Assembly: GCF_042956465.1 (NCBI RefSeq)
Contig: NZ_JBIBGL010000006.1
Location: 456,943-520,942, forward strand
Length of the DNA: 64,000 nucleotides
Direction of reading: 5' to 3'
From: Embleya sp042956465
GTDB taxonomy: Bacteria > Actinomycetota > Actinomycetes > Streptomycetales > Streptomycetaceae
In this document: positions 44,203-53,196 of the stretch, piece after piece
Position numbering within the stretch: position 1 is the first letter of the stretch
Layout: each line of letters begins with the position of its first letter
The notes under the pieces: model-generated
Database searches by the model: none
Seen by the model: only the letters and a program-made list of their open reading frames with translations
What the model was told of the DNA's origin: nothing
Made by a program: the position numbers and the translations under genes

Positions 44203-45591
44203 TCAGGAGGCGAGGAGCCGCAGCAGGCTCTCGCGGTCGGGTCCCGGTATCCCCGGCGTGTCCGTGGATTCGGGCGGCGCGACGTCGATCCTCTCCCGGA
44301 TCTCCGGTCGTGCGAGCACCTCTCGGGGGAGCGCCAGGCACGTTGCCGTCTCCAGGAGGGCGCGGAAGACCTCGGCGTCGCGAAACGCCGCGGCGCCGAA
44401 CGGGCTCGGCGTGGGGGCGGGGGCGGCGGTCCGGTCGGGGGACATCGCCGCGGCGCGGGCGCGGTCCGCCCGGATCTGGTCGTGATGGAACGGCGTGACG
44501 ACCCGTTCGGTGGCCTCGTCCCAGGCGAGCGGGAAACCGGCCGGGTCGTCGGCGCATCGGCGCACCACGTCACGCAGCAGTTGGGCATGTACCAGGCCGA
44601 CGCTCAGCCCTCGGGCGGCGGTGGGATTGGTACACGCCCACGCGTCGCCGACCGCCGCGAAGCCGGTGGCCACCGGGTGGCCCTCCACCACGAACCGACG
44701 TCGACGGTCCAGGATGCCCGCCATCACCACGATGTCGGAGACCGGTGTGCCGTCCAACCAGTGGGCCTGGGCCGGACAGGCCCGGACCACCCGGGTGAAG
44801 CATTCGGGCTCGCGCAGCGCCTTGAGCGGCGCATCGCCGGCCGTGGCGACCACGGTGACCGACCACGTGTCGTTGTCGCCGGGAATGGTCAGCAGCGAGA
44901 AGGTGTCGTAGGGCGTGTACGGCGCGCCCCGCCGGACGGGCTGTCGCGGACCGGTGAAGTAGCGCGTGTAGTAGGCGAATCCGCCGTCCTCGGACTCGAC
45001 GAGCGGAGCCGGCGCCCCGATCTCGGTCAGCAGGCGCGTCGAGGCGGTCCGGCGGCCGGTCGCGTCGATCACCAGGTCGGCGTGGAACTCGATGCCTTCG
45101 GAGGTGCGTATGCCGCTCACGTGCGTGACGCCTGGGAGGATCGGCACGCCGGTGAGCAGGCCGACGATCCTGCTGCCCCGACGCACGCGAATCCCGGCGG
45201 CGACGGCGGCCGACGCGAACACCGCCTCGACGACGGGACGTCGGCCGGTGAGGAAGCGGAAGCGGTCGTCGTCGGGCCGGGGGACGTAGTCGGCGACGCT
45301 CGGGGGCAGCGGGTGCAGCGCGTTGCCCTCGAAGCAACCGGCCGCCACGAGCAGGTCGATCACCTCGGGCAGCTCCTCGGCGAGCACGCGGCGAAACCGG
45401 GGCAGCAGGTTGTGCGGCTGGCGAAACTGGGCCACGCCCCGACGCCGCCACGCCGTCCACGCCTGGGCGGGATCATCCGGTGGAACGGAGGGGTCACTTT
45501 CGAACACGGTCACTTCGTGTCCGTCGCGCGCCAGCATCAGGGCCGTGGCCAGACCGACCACGCCGGCGCCGCAGATGACGACCGATGCCAT
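44203..45591 (-). CDS. FAD-dependent monooxygenase
   Basis: The 462-residue protein has the FAD-binding Rossmann motif VVICGAGVVGLATALMLARDGHEVTVFE at residues 4-31 and the second flavin motif AAVGDAWACTNPTAARGLSVGLVHA (near residues 307-331), plus GLATALM and DLVIDATGRR. It belongs with the PHBH-like aromatic hydroxylase/epoxidase group or the related dehydrogenases of secondary metabolism. GGAGG lies directly before the ATG. The substrate is unknown; its convergent neighbour exports hydrophobic compounds, but a common pathway is only a guess. Confidence 0.85.
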   Translation of the reverse strand: MASVVICGAGVVGLATALMLARDGHEVTVFESDPSVPPDDPAQAWTAWRRRGVAQFRQPHNLLPRFRRVLAEELPEVIDLLVAAGCFEGNALHPLPPSVADYVPRPDDDRFRFLTGRRPVVEAVFASAAVAAGIRVRRGSRIVGLLTGVPILPGVTHVSGIRTSEGIEFHADLVIDATGRRTASTRLLTEIGAPAPLVESEDGGFAYYTRYFTGPRQPVRRGAPYTPYDTFSLLTIPGDNDTWSVTVVATAGDAPLKALREPECFTRVVRACPAQAHWLDGTPVSDIVVMAGILDRRRRFVVEGHPVATGFAAVGDAWACTNPTAARGLSVGLVHAQLLRDVVRRCADDPAGFPLAWDEATERVVTPFHHDQIRADRARAAAMSPDRTAAPAPTPSPFGAAAFRDAEVFRALLETATCLALPREVLARPEIRERIDVAPPESTDTPGIPGPDRESLLRLLAS

Positions 45592-45684
45592 CGGGCCTCC
45601 TCGTGCCTCCGTCGATCCGACACGGTGGCACGCGGACGTTCGGCGCCGCGACCCGTTTTCCCGCTCCGCACGGCGGCGGCGGGC

Positions 45685-46278
45685 CTACGACTCGCCGCTG
45701 ATCCTGGCGGAGGCGATCGAGGCGGCGGCGATCACCCTGGCGGCGGTGCGGGTCGAGGAGGCGGAGTTCAGGTCGGTCAGCGACGTCCGGTCGAGCGCGT
45801 GGACGACGAACTCGTAGGTGTTCACCGTCGAGGGCGAGCAGGGTCCCTGGTAGCCGTACAGGCTCGCACTTCCGCGGTAGTAGACCTGCCGGGCTCCGGC
45901 GGGGACCGAGGGCCGGTAGGCGTGGTCGACGTTCTGGGGGAGCGAGGTCGTGCCCACCGGGATGTCGTAGACGACCCAGTGAATGAGGTCGGCGTTGTCG
46001 AGGTCGCGCATGACGATCGCGTAGCTCTTGGCCGCGGCCGGGGCGCCCGACCAGGTCAGGGGTGGGGATTCGTTCTTCTTGGCGGGGTCGTTGCCGCCGC
46101 CGCTGGTGCACTCGTGGATCTTGGGGATGACGCCGCCGTCGGCGAAGGCGGCGCTGGAGAGGGCGAACGCGCTCCGGCCTGCCGGCGACGTCGGGGCGAG
46201 CGACGACGCGGCGGCGGGTGGGAGGCCGACCGCCCACGTGACGAGCAGGGCGGACAGCACAATCCGTGTGCTTTTCAC
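45685..46278 (-). CDS. Secreted YbhB/YbcL-family (PEBP) protein
   Basis: The 197-residue protein has a Sec signal (VKSTRIVLSALLVTWAVGLPPAAASS) and a PEBP-like domain: ALSSAAFADGGVIP, NESPPLTWSGAPAAAKSYAIVMRDLDNADLIHWVVYDIP and YRGSASLYGYQGPCSP. The family binds small anionic ligands in a conserved pocket; the role of secreted bacterial members is unclear. GTG 46278 is placed by the signal peptide and the GGAG upstream. It stands alone. Confidence 0.85.
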   Translation of the reverse strand: MKSTRIVLSALLVTWAVGLPPAAASSLAPTSPAGRSAFALSSAAFADGGVIPKIHECTSGGGNDPAKKNESPPLTWSGAPAAAKSYAIVMRDLDNADLIHWVVYDIPVGTTSLPQNVDHAYRPSVPAGARQVYYRGSASLYGYQGPCSPSTVNTYEFVVHALDRTSLTDLNSASSTRTAARVIAAASIASARISGES

Positions 46279-46466
46279 TGGAGGCTCCCGAGGATACTTC
46301 TGGTCCCTTGGTCCCTTGGTCCATCCGTGGGCGTGCGGTGGAACCAGCGTATGGATGCGCGAACTCCGGCGGCCAATATCACTTTTCCATGCAAACGAGG
46401 TATGTGCCGCCGCGGTGATCGTCCGAGTCGTGTCGCCGGGGTCGTCGGTGTCCCGGACGCATCCTT

Positions 46467-47762
46467 TCAGGCGCGTTCGTCGGCCTGCGGTGCCGTGGGG
46501 GTGGTGTCCGGGTGCCGCCCGCCGGGGTGCGCGGGGTCGGCGGACAGGAGTCCGGCGAGGGATGCGGCGACGAGCGCGAGTACGGGGAGCAGGAGCAGGG
46601 CCAGGCGGAGTGTGACGTGGCCGGCGAGGAAACCGACGAGCGGCGGCCCGGCGAGGAAGGCCAGGTAGCCGGTGGTGGAGACGGTGGCCACCGCCGGGCC
46701 CGGGGCGTCGGGGAACTGCCGGCCGACGCCGCCGACCACGAGGGGGAACGAACACGCGATGCCCAGGCCGACGGCCGCGAAGGCCGGCACCACGACCCAT
46801 GGGGTGGGCGCGGCGATCGCGATCGCCGCGGCGGATCCGGTCGCCAGGGCGCCGAAACGCACGATACGAACCGGGCCGAAACGTGTCGCGGCGCGGTCGC
46901 CGGTGAGCCGCCCGAGCGTCATCGCCAGGGCGAACACCACGTAGCCCGCGCCCGACACACCGGGCTGCGCGTGCACCGAATCCGCGAGGTAGACCGTGCC
47001 CCAATCGGTGATCACCCCCTCGATGAGCAGCACGGACAACCCGAGCAGGCTGAGCCACGGCAGGCGCCCGCGTGGTCCGAGCGTGCCCCGGCCGACGGAG
47101 CGCGTCCGCGACCGGGAAACGTGGTGGGCGGACGGCCGCAGCACCGCGGCGGCCGGCACCGAGACGACCAGGCCCACGGCGGCGGTCACCAGGAACTGTG
47201 TGTCCGGACGCACCCCGGCCGTCGCCGCAACCGTGCCGATCAGGGCGCCGGTGAGCGCACCCGCGCTGTAGAGACCGTGGAACGACGAGATGCCGGATTG
47301 CGCCGTGCCGCGTTCGCCGTCGACGGCGTGGGTGTTCATGGCCACGTCGAGTGCGCCCACGGCGGCGCCGAGAACCGCGAGGGCGAGGGTGAGTGGGGCC
47401 ATCCCGTCGGCCGGCGCGAGCAGGGCGATCGCCGACGCGTAGGCCGGCAGTGCGACACGCGTGACGATCCGGCTGCCGAATCGGTCGACCACGCTGCCGG
47501 CCGCCCGCATCGCCGGGATCGAACCGAGCGCGACGCCGAGCAGCGCGATACCCAACTGCCCGTCCGAAAGCCGGAGATCGGCCTTGACCTGCGGGATGCG
47601 CGGCGCCCAACTCGCCAGGATCGATCCGTTGAGGAAGAACACGGCGTACAGCCCCCGGCGTCCGGCGCGCGATCGGCGCTCCCCGGTCCGGCGTCGGTGC
47701 GACCGGAGGCGGGTGCCGGGTACCGCGTCGGCTCGGATGCGCATGGGGTTCCATTCGCTCAC
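46467..47762 (-). CDS. MFS transporter
   Basis: The 431-residue protein has about twelve hydrophobic segments after a basic N-terminal tail. GLYAVFFLNGSILASWAPRIPQVKADLRLSDGQLGIALLG is typical of the YbjJ/FucP-like subgroup, whose substrates are mostly unknown. It starts 6 bp after the PIG-L stop, so the two form an operon. Together with the deacetylase and the glycosyltransferase upstream this could form a small sugar-conjugate export set, but that is inference. Confidence 0.85.
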   Translation of the reverse strand: MSEWNPMRIRADAVPGTRLRSHRRRTGERRSRAGRRGLYAVFFLNGSILASWAPRIPQVKADLRLSDGQLGIALLGVALGSIPAMRAAGSVVDRFGSRIVTRVALPAYASAIALLAPADGMAPLTLALAVLGAAVGALDVAMNTHAVDGERGTAQSGISSFHGLYSAGALTGALIGTVAATAGVRPDTQFLVTAAVGLVVSVPAAAVLRPSAHHVSRSRTRSVGRGTLGPRGRLPWLSLLGLSVLLIEGVITDWGTVYLADSVHAQPGVSGAGYVVFALAMTLGRLTGDRAATRFGPVRIVRFGALATGSAAAIAIAAPTPWVVVPAFAAVGLGIACSFPLVVGGVGRQFPDAPGPAVATVSTTGYLAFLAGPPLVGFLAGHVTLRLALLLLPVLALVAASLAGLLSADPAHPGGRHPDTTPTAPQADERA

Positions 47763-47768
47763 GGGGTC

Positions 47769-48620
47769 TCACGCCCCGGTTCGGCGGTGCTCGTCGGTCG
47801 TCTCGTCGGCTCGGGCCGCGTCGTCCGGGGCGGGCATGGTACGAGCGATCCACGGCAATTCCAGGTCGGCCGCGGTCGTCGGCGGATGGGCCCGCGTACC
47901 GGTGAACGCCTCCGCGTGGGCGACGCCCGCCTCGCCGCCGCGCAGAGCGGATTGCCGCCGGGCCAGATCCACGAAGTCCCGGCCGGCACGCCGGCGGCGA
48001 CGGTCGTTCTGGCTCTTGTGGCACGACACCATGGCCTCCTTGGTCGCCATCGTGTCCGTGATGTCGACCCACAGGTCCGGTGTACCCGCGTTCGCGCCGG
48101 TCAGGGTATCCATGTGGAACATGGCCGGCACCGCGCCGAGGGCGGGGTGATCGGTTTCGATGCCCGGCTCGCGCGCCAGCAGCCGCGCGGCGCTCGCCAG
48201 GGCGCTCGCGGCGCGATGGTCGGGGTGATAGTCCTCGGGGTGATGTGCGAAGAGCAGGTCGGGGCGGGCACGGCGCAGCAGGTCCACGACGAGCAGTCGG
48301 GTCTCGGGGGTGTCGTAGAGGAAGCCGTCCGGCAGGCCGAGCATGATCGGATCGGCTCCCAGCAGCGACGCGGCTTCGCGGGCTTCGCGGGCGCGGACGC
48401 CGACCATCGCGGCGGACCGGGTGGTTCGTGCGGTGGGCCGGGTGCTTCGTGTGGCCGATCCGCTGGTTCGTGCGGCGGACCTGGTCGTGCGTGTGGTGGG
48501 CGCGCCGTTCGTCAGGATGGCGATGCTCACGTGGGCGCCTCGTGCCCGGTAGCGCGCGAGGGTTCCGGCGCACAGCAGTTCGACATCGTCGGGGTGGGCG
48601 CCGAGGGCGAGAATGCGCAT
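47769..48620 (-). CDS. PIG-L family deacetylase with an internal heptad repeat
   Basis: The 283-residue protein has the LmbE/PIG-L signature MRILALGAHPDDVELLCAGTL (AHPDD binds zinc) and the third ligand region in FAHHPEDYHPDHRAAS. These enzymes deacetylate N-acetylglucosaminyl compounds, as in mycothiol synthesis (MshB), or related conjugates. Between the first strand and MVGVRAREAREAA it carries an extra stretch of about 32 residues made only of Thr, Arg, Ser and Ala, encoded by a 21-bp tandem repeat; this is not part of the fold. AAGGA precedes the ATG. It is followed by the MFS gene at 6 bp. Confidence 0.85.
   Translation of the reverse strand: MRILALGAHPDDVELLCAGTLARYRARGAHVSIAILTNGAPTTRTTRSAARTSGSATRSTRPTARTTRSAAMVGVRAREAREAASLLGADPIMLGLPDGFLYDTPETRLLVVDLLRRARPDLLFAHHPEDYHPDHRAASALASAARLLAREPGIETDHPALGAVPAMFHMDTLTGANAGTPDLWVDITDTMATKEAMVSCHKSQNDRRRRRAGRDFVDLARRQSALRGGEAGVAHAEAFTGTRAHPPTTAADLELPWIARTMPAPDDAARADETTDEHRRTGA
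48402..48506. repeat. Degenerate 21-bp tandem repeat inside the PIG-L gene
   Basis: About five units of 21 bp: the clearest are 48423-48443, 48444-48464, 48465-48485 and 48486-48506, each with the core TTCGTGCGG or TGCGTGTGG; 48402-48422 is a weaker copy. Being a multiple of three, the repeat adds seven-residue units (Thr/Arg/Ser/Ala) without breaking the frame. Confidence 0.8.
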
Positions 48621-48762
48621 GGGGATCGGTCCTTGGTGGCGTGGCGTGGCATGGCGTGGTGGAGGAAGGCGGGGAGGGGGTCGGGGCCCGGGGCTCGTCC
48701 GGCGCGGGAGTGCCGGTCCGGACTACCGTTGCGCGGTGTGTCCGCGCCCGGTGCGCCGTGGC

Positions 48763-50373
48763 CTACGCGACTTCGGAGAGAATCCGGGCCAGGCCCAGCA
48801 CGCCGCTGTCGGCGAGGAAGCGTCCGCGTACGTGCCGTCGTCCGTTCTCGCCCATCTCCCGGGCGTACGCCGGATCGGCGAGCAGCCGGTCGACCCCGGC
48901 GCCGAGCCCGGACAGATCACGAGCGTGCGCCAACAGCAGCCCGGAACGGCCGTGTTCGATCTGCTGCCGAATGCCGCCCACGGGTGAGGCGACGACGGGT
49001 CGCCCCTTCCACGCGGCCTCGGACACGGTCAGCCCGAATCCCTCCGCGAGGCTCTTTTGGATCACCACGGTCGAGCACCTCTGGATGGCGTTGATCGTCA
49101 GCGCGTGTTCGATGGGATGATCGGTGGGGATCTGCACCAGATGCACCCGACCCCGTCGGCCCGGCCGACGCTCGCGGGCCTCGCGGCACTCCGCGAGCAC
49201 CTGCTCGGCCTGCGGATCGCCGGCCGCCCTGGGTCCCACCAGCAGCAGGTGTGCGCCGAAGTCCGGGTCGACATGGTCGGTGAACGCCTCGATCACACCC
49301 GGTATGTCCTTGACCCGGTCCCATCGACTCACCTGCGTCACGAGCGGTGTACCCGTCGGCAACGGGCCGGCTTCGCGGTCGATCCGAGCCGGATGGCGAA
49401 GCGGCAACTCGGCGAAGGCATCGCCGACTCCCGACCCGGTCCGGTCCGGCCGGGGCTGCCGGAAGACCCCGATGCGTGCCATCAGCCGCGACGCCTCCAC
49501 GGCGGGATGCAGCGGGAGGTTCTTCGGCGCCAGCGGATTGATGGACGGCGACAGGATACGGATCGGCGCATCCGGGAGCCCCGCGGGCAACGCCCCGTCG
49601 TACGAGGCGATGAAGCCGTGCGCGGCGGCCAGGTATCGACGCAGGAAGTCCCATGCGGGGAGCGCCGGTTCGGCGTGCAGGGGAGTGCCGACGTGGCACT
49701 GCCACAACACGACGCACCCGGCGTCGCGCAGGTACGGGATCAAGCCGGCCGTCTGGTGATCGTGCAGGACGACCACGCTGCGCCGACCCACGACGCCGAG
49801 CAGCCGCTGCGCGGCGGCGCGGGTCACCTGTTCGTACAGGGCCCGTCCGGCTTCCGGGTCCGGCGGGTCCTCGTGTTCGTTGGCGGTCACTCCGCACAAC
49901 CGGTAGTAGAGCGCCTTGGTGAAGGCGCGGAACGCTCGGCTGCCCTCGATCGTGGCCCAACGGGTGTCGATACCCGCACCGCGCAGGTGCGGCAGGGTGG
50001 TGCGGAGGAGTTCGGCGACCCCGCCGCGTGTCGGATTGTCGCTGACATGCCACACCTCGCGCCCGTCGAGGCGCGTACGGGCCTCGCACAGGGCAGTCTG
50101 CACCTCGGCCAACCGGGGTGCGCCGACGAGGTGTTCGAGGTGGGACAGGGGTATCGCCGGCAGCAGCACCTCGGGGAGCGGAGAGGCCGCAGCGGGAGGC
50201 GGGGCGGGCGAGACCGGGGCGCGGCGCCGAGCCGGGCTCGGACTGGGCCTCGGGCCGGGGTTCGGGTTCGGGTTCGGCGTCGGACTGGGGTTCGGGTTCG
50301 GTGTGACGGTATGCGTGGAACGGCCGACGGGGCGCGGAAGAGGCGGTCCGTGCGGGCACCCGGTGTGGTTCAT
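48763..50373 (-). CDS. GT4-type glycosyltransferase (trehalose synthase-like) with an Asn-Pro-rich N terminus
   Basis: The 536-residue protein carries a GT-B glycosyltransferase domain like retaining trehalose synthase TreT: VWHVSDNPTRGGVAELLRTTLPHLRGAGIDTRW, VLHDHQTAGLIPYL, VSRWDRVKDIPGVIEAF and the EX7E-type segment QKSLAEGFGLTVSEAAWKGRPVVASPVGGIRQQI. TreT-type enzymes join glucose from a nucleotide sugar to glucose; the acceptor here is not certain. Residues about 20-55 are a low-complexity Asn-Pro/Ser-Pro repeat from short DNA repeats near 50220-50310. ATG 50373 is a best guess because the ribosome binding site is weak. Confidence 0.8.
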   Translation of the reverse strand: MNHTGCPHGPPLPRPVGRSTHTVTPNPNPSPTPNPNPNPGPRPSPSPARRRAPVSPAPPPAAASPLPEVLLPAIPLSHLEHLVGAPRLAEVQTALCEARTRLDGREVWHVSDNPTRGGVAELLRTTLPHLRGAGIDTRWATIEGSRAFRAFTKALYYRLCGVTANEHEDPPDPEAGRALYEQVTRAAAQRLLGVVGRRSVVVLHDHQTAGLIPYLRDAGCVVLWQCHVGTPLHAEPALPAWDFLRRYLAAAHGFIASYDGALPAGLPDAPIRILSPSINPLAPKNLPLHPAVEASRLMARIGVFRQPRPDRTGSGVGDAFAELPLRHPARIDREAGPLPTGTPLVTQVSRWDRVKDIPGVIEAFTDHVDPDFGAHLLLVGPRAAGDPQAEQVLAECREARERRPGRRGRVHLVQIPTDHPIEHALTINAIQRCSTVVIQKSLAEGFGLTVSEAAWKGRPVVASPVGGIRQQIEHGRSGLLLAHARDLSGLGAGVDRLLADPAYAREMGENGRRHVRGRFLADSGVLGLARILSEVA

Positions 50374-50788
50374 GGTGGTTGCCTTGCTTGCTCTGTATGG
50401 ACAGAAGTGGCGGTGGGCTCGGGAGCGGGACGGCGCGCGGCCCTTCGGCCCCGATTGCGATCCCTGGTTCGGCCTCGGATTCGGTGGTTCCGGATTCGGA
50501 ACCCGATCACATCGCCTGCCATAGACGATCGCCGCTCGGTTGTCCCGGGCGCCTGAGTCCGCTGTCCCCGGCCGGTCCCACCCTCGGCCCGAAGCGGCCG
50601 GCGCCAACCGGATCATCGAGTCGGCGTGGTCGGCGTGGTCGCCCGGGCGGCCGTCGATCGGCACCGCCGGCTATCGGCTGCGGGGGCGGTGGATTCGATC
50701 TATCCAACTATATGGATGTCAGATTCGATGTCGGATCAGGTAAATTTCAGAGCAAGGATCGTGATAGAATCGCGCTCGGAGGTGAGTC
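50374..50788. other. Divergent region upstream of tap, with AT-rich promoter island
   Basis: The first 300 bp show nothing gene-like apart from a small hairpin at 50486-50503 (GGTTCCG arms). The last 100 bp (50690-50775) are strikingly AT-rich and hold a direct repeat of GATTCGAT (about 50692 and 50732), a partial dyad ATCCA/TGGAT (50702-50717), and TAGAAT at 50765-50770 as a likely -10 box 18 bp before the tap start. Confidence 0.5.
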
Positions 50789-53188
50789 GTGACAGACGGA
50801 CTGTTCGATGCGGTCGACGCCCTGCTGAACCAGATCGACCAGGGTGACCTGCCGGCGCCCGCCGAGCGTGCGCGGCTGCGCCGGGCGGCACGGCTGACCC
50901 AGCGTCAGGTTGCCGACGCCCTCGGTGTGCAACGCGTGACGATCGTGGCCTGGGAGTCCGGCCGCACCGACCCCCGACCTCCGCAGCGTCAGGCCTACGC
51001 CCGACTCCTCAACGGCCTCGCTCAGCGTTTCCCCGGCACGGACCGGGATCGGGAGCAGACCGCGGAGGCCGGCGGGGCCGCTCCCGGCGATGTGGCCGCC
51101 GGCCGGGACGAACCCGCGCCGGCGGCGCCCGCGGAGGCCGTCGAAGCCGAAGCGGTTCCGCCCGCAGACCCTGCGGCCGATCCGGACCATGCCGCGTCGG
51201 CCGAGCCCGTCCCCTCCGCAACCGCCCCGGCCGGTGAGGCAGCGTCGCCCGCACGCCCTGCGCCCGATCCGAGACCCGCCGGCGGCCTGACGGCCGCCGC
51301 GCCCTGGGCCCGCACCTCGCCGCCCGCCGCCTCGCCGCCCGCCGCCCGGCCACCCTCCGCCCCGTTGCCGGCCGCCCCGGTGTCGGCCGCGTCGGAGCCG
51401 GCGACGGCGTCCGGTCCGCCGGTGTCGACGACCCGTCCCGCCGCGGCCCCCGCCCCGGGCGGTGCGACGGCGAAATCGCCGGCCCGGTCCCGGCCGGCCG
51501 CCGGGACCGACCAGGCCCCCCAGGAGGCACAGCCCGCCCGGTTCCCGGCCGGCCCGCTCGCGGTCCTGGACACCGAAGGCAAGACGCTGCGCGCCCACCT
51601 GGTCGACGGCCGTGTCCTGCCGTGCCCGGCGAAGTCGTTGCCCGCGCTGGTCGCCTGGGCCCTGGACGCGGGCCTGGGGGCGGAGCGGCTGCACCGCGCC
51701 GGCCGCGACGCCGACCCGCTGGTCGTGCTCACCTCGGCCGCCGCCGAACGCCTGGGCGTGCCGGCCGAGTTGACGGACCGCCGCAACCTGCGCCTGCCGG
51801 AGGACGACGCCCTGGTCAAGCAGGTCACCAAGGACGGCTGGCGGCTGACCCGGCGCGGTTTCGGCCCCTGGACCAAGGTCTACCGTCCCCTCGCCGACGG
51901 CGGCCGCCGGCAGTGCGTGCAGTTCGCGTTCCTGGGCTGGGACGCCCTCGACACCCGCTCCTGGGGCGACGCGGCCACGCTGCCCGCGCCCGAACTCGCC
52001 GGGCTGCTCGGCGCCTACGCCGCCCGCGTGGTCACCCCCCGCGGCTCCACCGCCGTCGCCGGCCTGGCGCTGATGACCGAGCTGCGCCCGCCGACCCAGG
52101 CCGTCAAGGACGAGGCCGGCGGCACGTGGCGTTCGGGTCCGGTGGCGGGTTCGCTGACGGAGGTCGTGGACCCCGCGCCGCCCGAGGCCCCGGACGAGCA
52201 CCCGGTCGCGCAGACCCGCGCGGCCGGCGAGGTCCTGGTCGAGGAGGCGTACGACTGGCACCGCCCGATCCACCTGGTCGGCGACGACGAGGGCAACCTC
52301 GAACACGCCGTCGGCCTCGACGTCAACGCCGCCTTCCTCGCCGCCGCCTCCAGGCTGCCGGTGGGCCTGGGCGCCCCGGTCCACGTGGACGCGCCCACGT
52401 TCGACAAGAAGATGCCCGGCTGCTGGTACGTCGACCTCTCCGGCATCGAGATCGACCCGCGCCTGCCGAACCCGTTCACCCCCACCGGCCTGCGCCCGAC
52501 CGGGCCCGGCTGGTACGCCACGCCCACCGTCGCCTACGCGGCCGAACTCGGCGCCGCCATCGACCCGTTCGAGGCCTGGATCCGCCCGGACCACGGCGCG
52601 TACCTCGACCCCTGGTACACCCGCCTGCGCGACGCCTACCTGACCACCATGGCCGACCTCGGCGTCACGCCCGACCTGGACGAGGTCGCGTTCCTGGCCG
52701 CGATGCACACGCACAAGCAGGTCGACCCGGCCCGCGCGATCGTCCTGGCCGCGATCAAGGCCACCGTCAAGGGCGGCATCGGCAAACTTCGCGAACGCCC
52801 CCAGGGTGCCCGCTACCGCCCCGGCGACCGCTGGCCGGCCCTGGAACGCCCCACCTGGCGCCCCGACATCCGCGCCGCCGTCATCGCCAACGCGCGCGTC
52901 GGCATGCACCGCAAGATGCGCAAACTCGCCACCGTCGCCGACCTGTACCCCATCGCCGTACTCTCCGACTGCGTCGTCTACCCCGCCGCCGGCCCCTCCC
53001 CGCTGGACGTACTCCCGCGCGGCGCCGACGGCAGGCCGGTCCCCGGCGGCTTCCGCCTCGGCGTCAGCCCCGGCATGGTCAAACACGAGGGCACCCGCCC
53101 CCTCGAATGGGCCCTGGGCCTGCTCGTGGAAGCACAGAACCCGGCCCGGCACATCAAGGGCGTCGACGCCGTCGCCGAAGGCGAATAG
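50789..53188 (+). CDS. tap: Telomere-associated protein Tap
   Basis: The 799-residue protein matches Tap of linear streptomycete replicons. The N-terminal Cro/C1-type helix-turn-helix (LRRAARLTQRQVADALGVQRVTIVAWESGRTDPRPPQRQAYARLLNGL) binds the telomere 3' overhang region; a long Ala/Pro-rich linker (about residues 80-250) follows, then a conserved C-terminal region that recruits terminal protein Tpg. That region contains three spaced motifs reminiscent of family B polymerases: GLDVNAAF (Asp511), IKATVKGGIGKL (657-668) and VLSDCVVYP (Asp727). GTG 50789 has CGGAGG six bases upstream. tpg follows after 8 bp. Confidence 0.93.
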   Translation: MTDGLFDAVDALLNQIDQGDLPAPAERARLRRAARLTQRQVADALGVQRVTIVAWESGRTDPRPPQRQAYARLLNGLAQRFPGTDRDREQTAEAGGAAPGDVAAGRDEPAPAAPAEAVEAEAVPPADPAADPDHAASAEPVPSATAPAGEAASPARPAPDPRPAGGLTAAAPWARTSPPAASPPAARPPSAPLPAAPVSAASEPATASGPPVSTTRPAAAPAPGGATAKSPARSRPAAGTDQAPQEAQPARFPAGPLAVLDTEGKTLRAHLVDGRVLPCPAKSLPALVAWALDAGLGAERLHRAGRDADPLVVLTSAAAERLGVPAELTDRRNLRLPEDDALVKQVTKDGWRLTRRGFGPWTKVYRPLADGGRRQCVQFAFLGWDALDTRSWGDAATLPAPELAGLLGAYAARVVTPRGSTAVAGLALMTELRPPTQAVKDEAGGTWRSGPVAGSLTEVVDPAPPEAPDEHPVAQTRAAGEVLVEEAYDWHRPIHLVGDDEGNLEHAVGLDVNAAFLAAASRLPVGLGAPVHVDAPTFDKKMPGCWYVDLSGIEIDPRLPNPFTPTGLRPTGPGWYATPTVAYAAELGAAIDPFEAWIRPDHGAYLDPWYTRLRDAYLTTMADLGVTPDLDEVAFLAAMHTHKQVDPARAIVLAAIKATVKGGIGKLRERPQGARYRPGDRWPALERPTWRPDIRAAVIANARVGMHRKMRKLATVADLYPIAVLSDCVVYPAAGPSPLDVLPRGADGRPVPGGFRLGVSPGMVKHEGTRPLEWALGLLVEAQNPARHIKGVDAVAEGE

Positions 53189-53196
53189 GAGCACCT

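Noticed and set aside
46279..48573. Upstream extension of the PEBP gene frame to 48573
   Set aside because: It runs through two other genes; the signal peptide and ribosome binding site at 46278 mark the true start.
48625..48665. Short GTGGC tandem run upstream of the PIG-L gene
   Set aside because: A few imperfect 5-bp units in GC-rich DNA with no link to a feature; likely chance.
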